Source: Pseudomonadota bacterium (GTDB lineage Bacteria; Pseudomonadota; Alphaproteobacteria; Rhodobacterales; Rhodobacteraceae). Taken from it: a stretch of 5,638 nt of DNA. Under the pieces are notes generated by a model. That model worked only from the letters and a program-made list of their open reading frames with translations, searched no databases and was not told where the DNA came from. The position numbers were made by a program, and so were the translations under genes. Positions 5,611 through 5,638 of this stretch are shown piece by piece. Within the stretch, counting starts at the first letter, position 1. Every line of letters starts with the position of its first letter. The DNA lies in assembly GCA_027623875.1 (NCBI GenBank), contig JAQBUS010000105.1, positions 1-5,638 of the forward strand, read 5' to 3'.

Positions 5611-5638
5611 CCCGAGATCCTCGGAAATAATCCTTTAG
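5607..5638 (-). CDS. livH: C-terminal end of the preceding permease, probably LivH (partial)
   Basis: On the minus strand a frame enters from the right edge and reads K-G-L-F-P-R-I-S-G, then TGA at 5609-5607. The TGA overlaps the livM ATG by sharing ATGA, a common arrangement for translationally coupled subunits. LivH proteins typically end in a motif like R-P-x-G-L-F, and livH usually lies directly before livM. So the few visible residues and the position agree. With only nine residues the identification is an inference. Confidence 0.6.
   Translation of the reverse strand, partial: KGLFPRISG
5612..5624 (-). promoter_or_regulatory. Small hairpin covering the livM ribosome binding site
   Basis: CCGAG (5612-5616), a 3-nt loop, and CTCGG (5620-5624) form a perfect G+C-rich 5-bp stem. 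On the minus-strand mRNA one arm includes the GAGG used as livM's Shine-Dalgarno. Folding would hide the site until a ribosome finishing livH opens it. That fits the ATGA coupling and could tune the LivH:LivM ratio. The stem is short and lies within coding sequence, so chance cannot be excluded. Confidence 0.3.

Overview
The window is AT-rich (by eye a little below 40% G+C) and reads as bacterial chromosome. The branched-chain amino acid permease and IclR genes at the right end resemble those of alphaproteobacteria, but this is an impression from sequence style. There is no rRNA, marker protein or database hit here to fix the taxon. I see no tRNA, CRISPR array, IS element or integrase.

Layout: (1) At the left edge, on the minus strand, there is a possible start of a further gene (position 16), then adenine phosphoribosyltransferase (apt, 116-631). 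(2) In the centre, also on the minus strand, lie two overlapping reading frames. A 502-residue protein of unknown function with EF-hand-like repeats near its N-terminus (1551-3059) is followed by a frame carrying a clear Erv1/ALR-type sulfhydryl oxidase domain (760-1656). The frames overlap around an AG/CT dinucleotide tract and differ by -1, so loss of one AG unit or a -1 slip would join them into one protein of about 765 residues. (3) A 173-bp divergent intergenic region carries four perfect copies of the heptamer TAGCTGG. It separates this pair from a plus-strand gene for a secreted HNH nuclease (3233-3787). (4) On the right, on the minus strand, are the end of a probable livH permease, livM (4585-5610) and an IclR-family regulator (3824-4579). 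All three are close-packed and probably co-transcribed.

How they work together: the liv genes and the IclR gene form the tail of an ABC importer operon, with the regulator as its last visible gene. apt is a housekeeping purine-salvage gene. The block between them (oxidase pair and secreted nuclease) looks like accessory content. An EF-hand-like protein directly linked to an Erv/ALR thiol oxidase is uncommon in bacteria and is the part most worth a second look. No signal peptide is visible on that pair, so any thiol oxidation it performs would be cytoplasmic as the sequence stands. The nuclease has a signal peptide and four cysteines in the mature chain.
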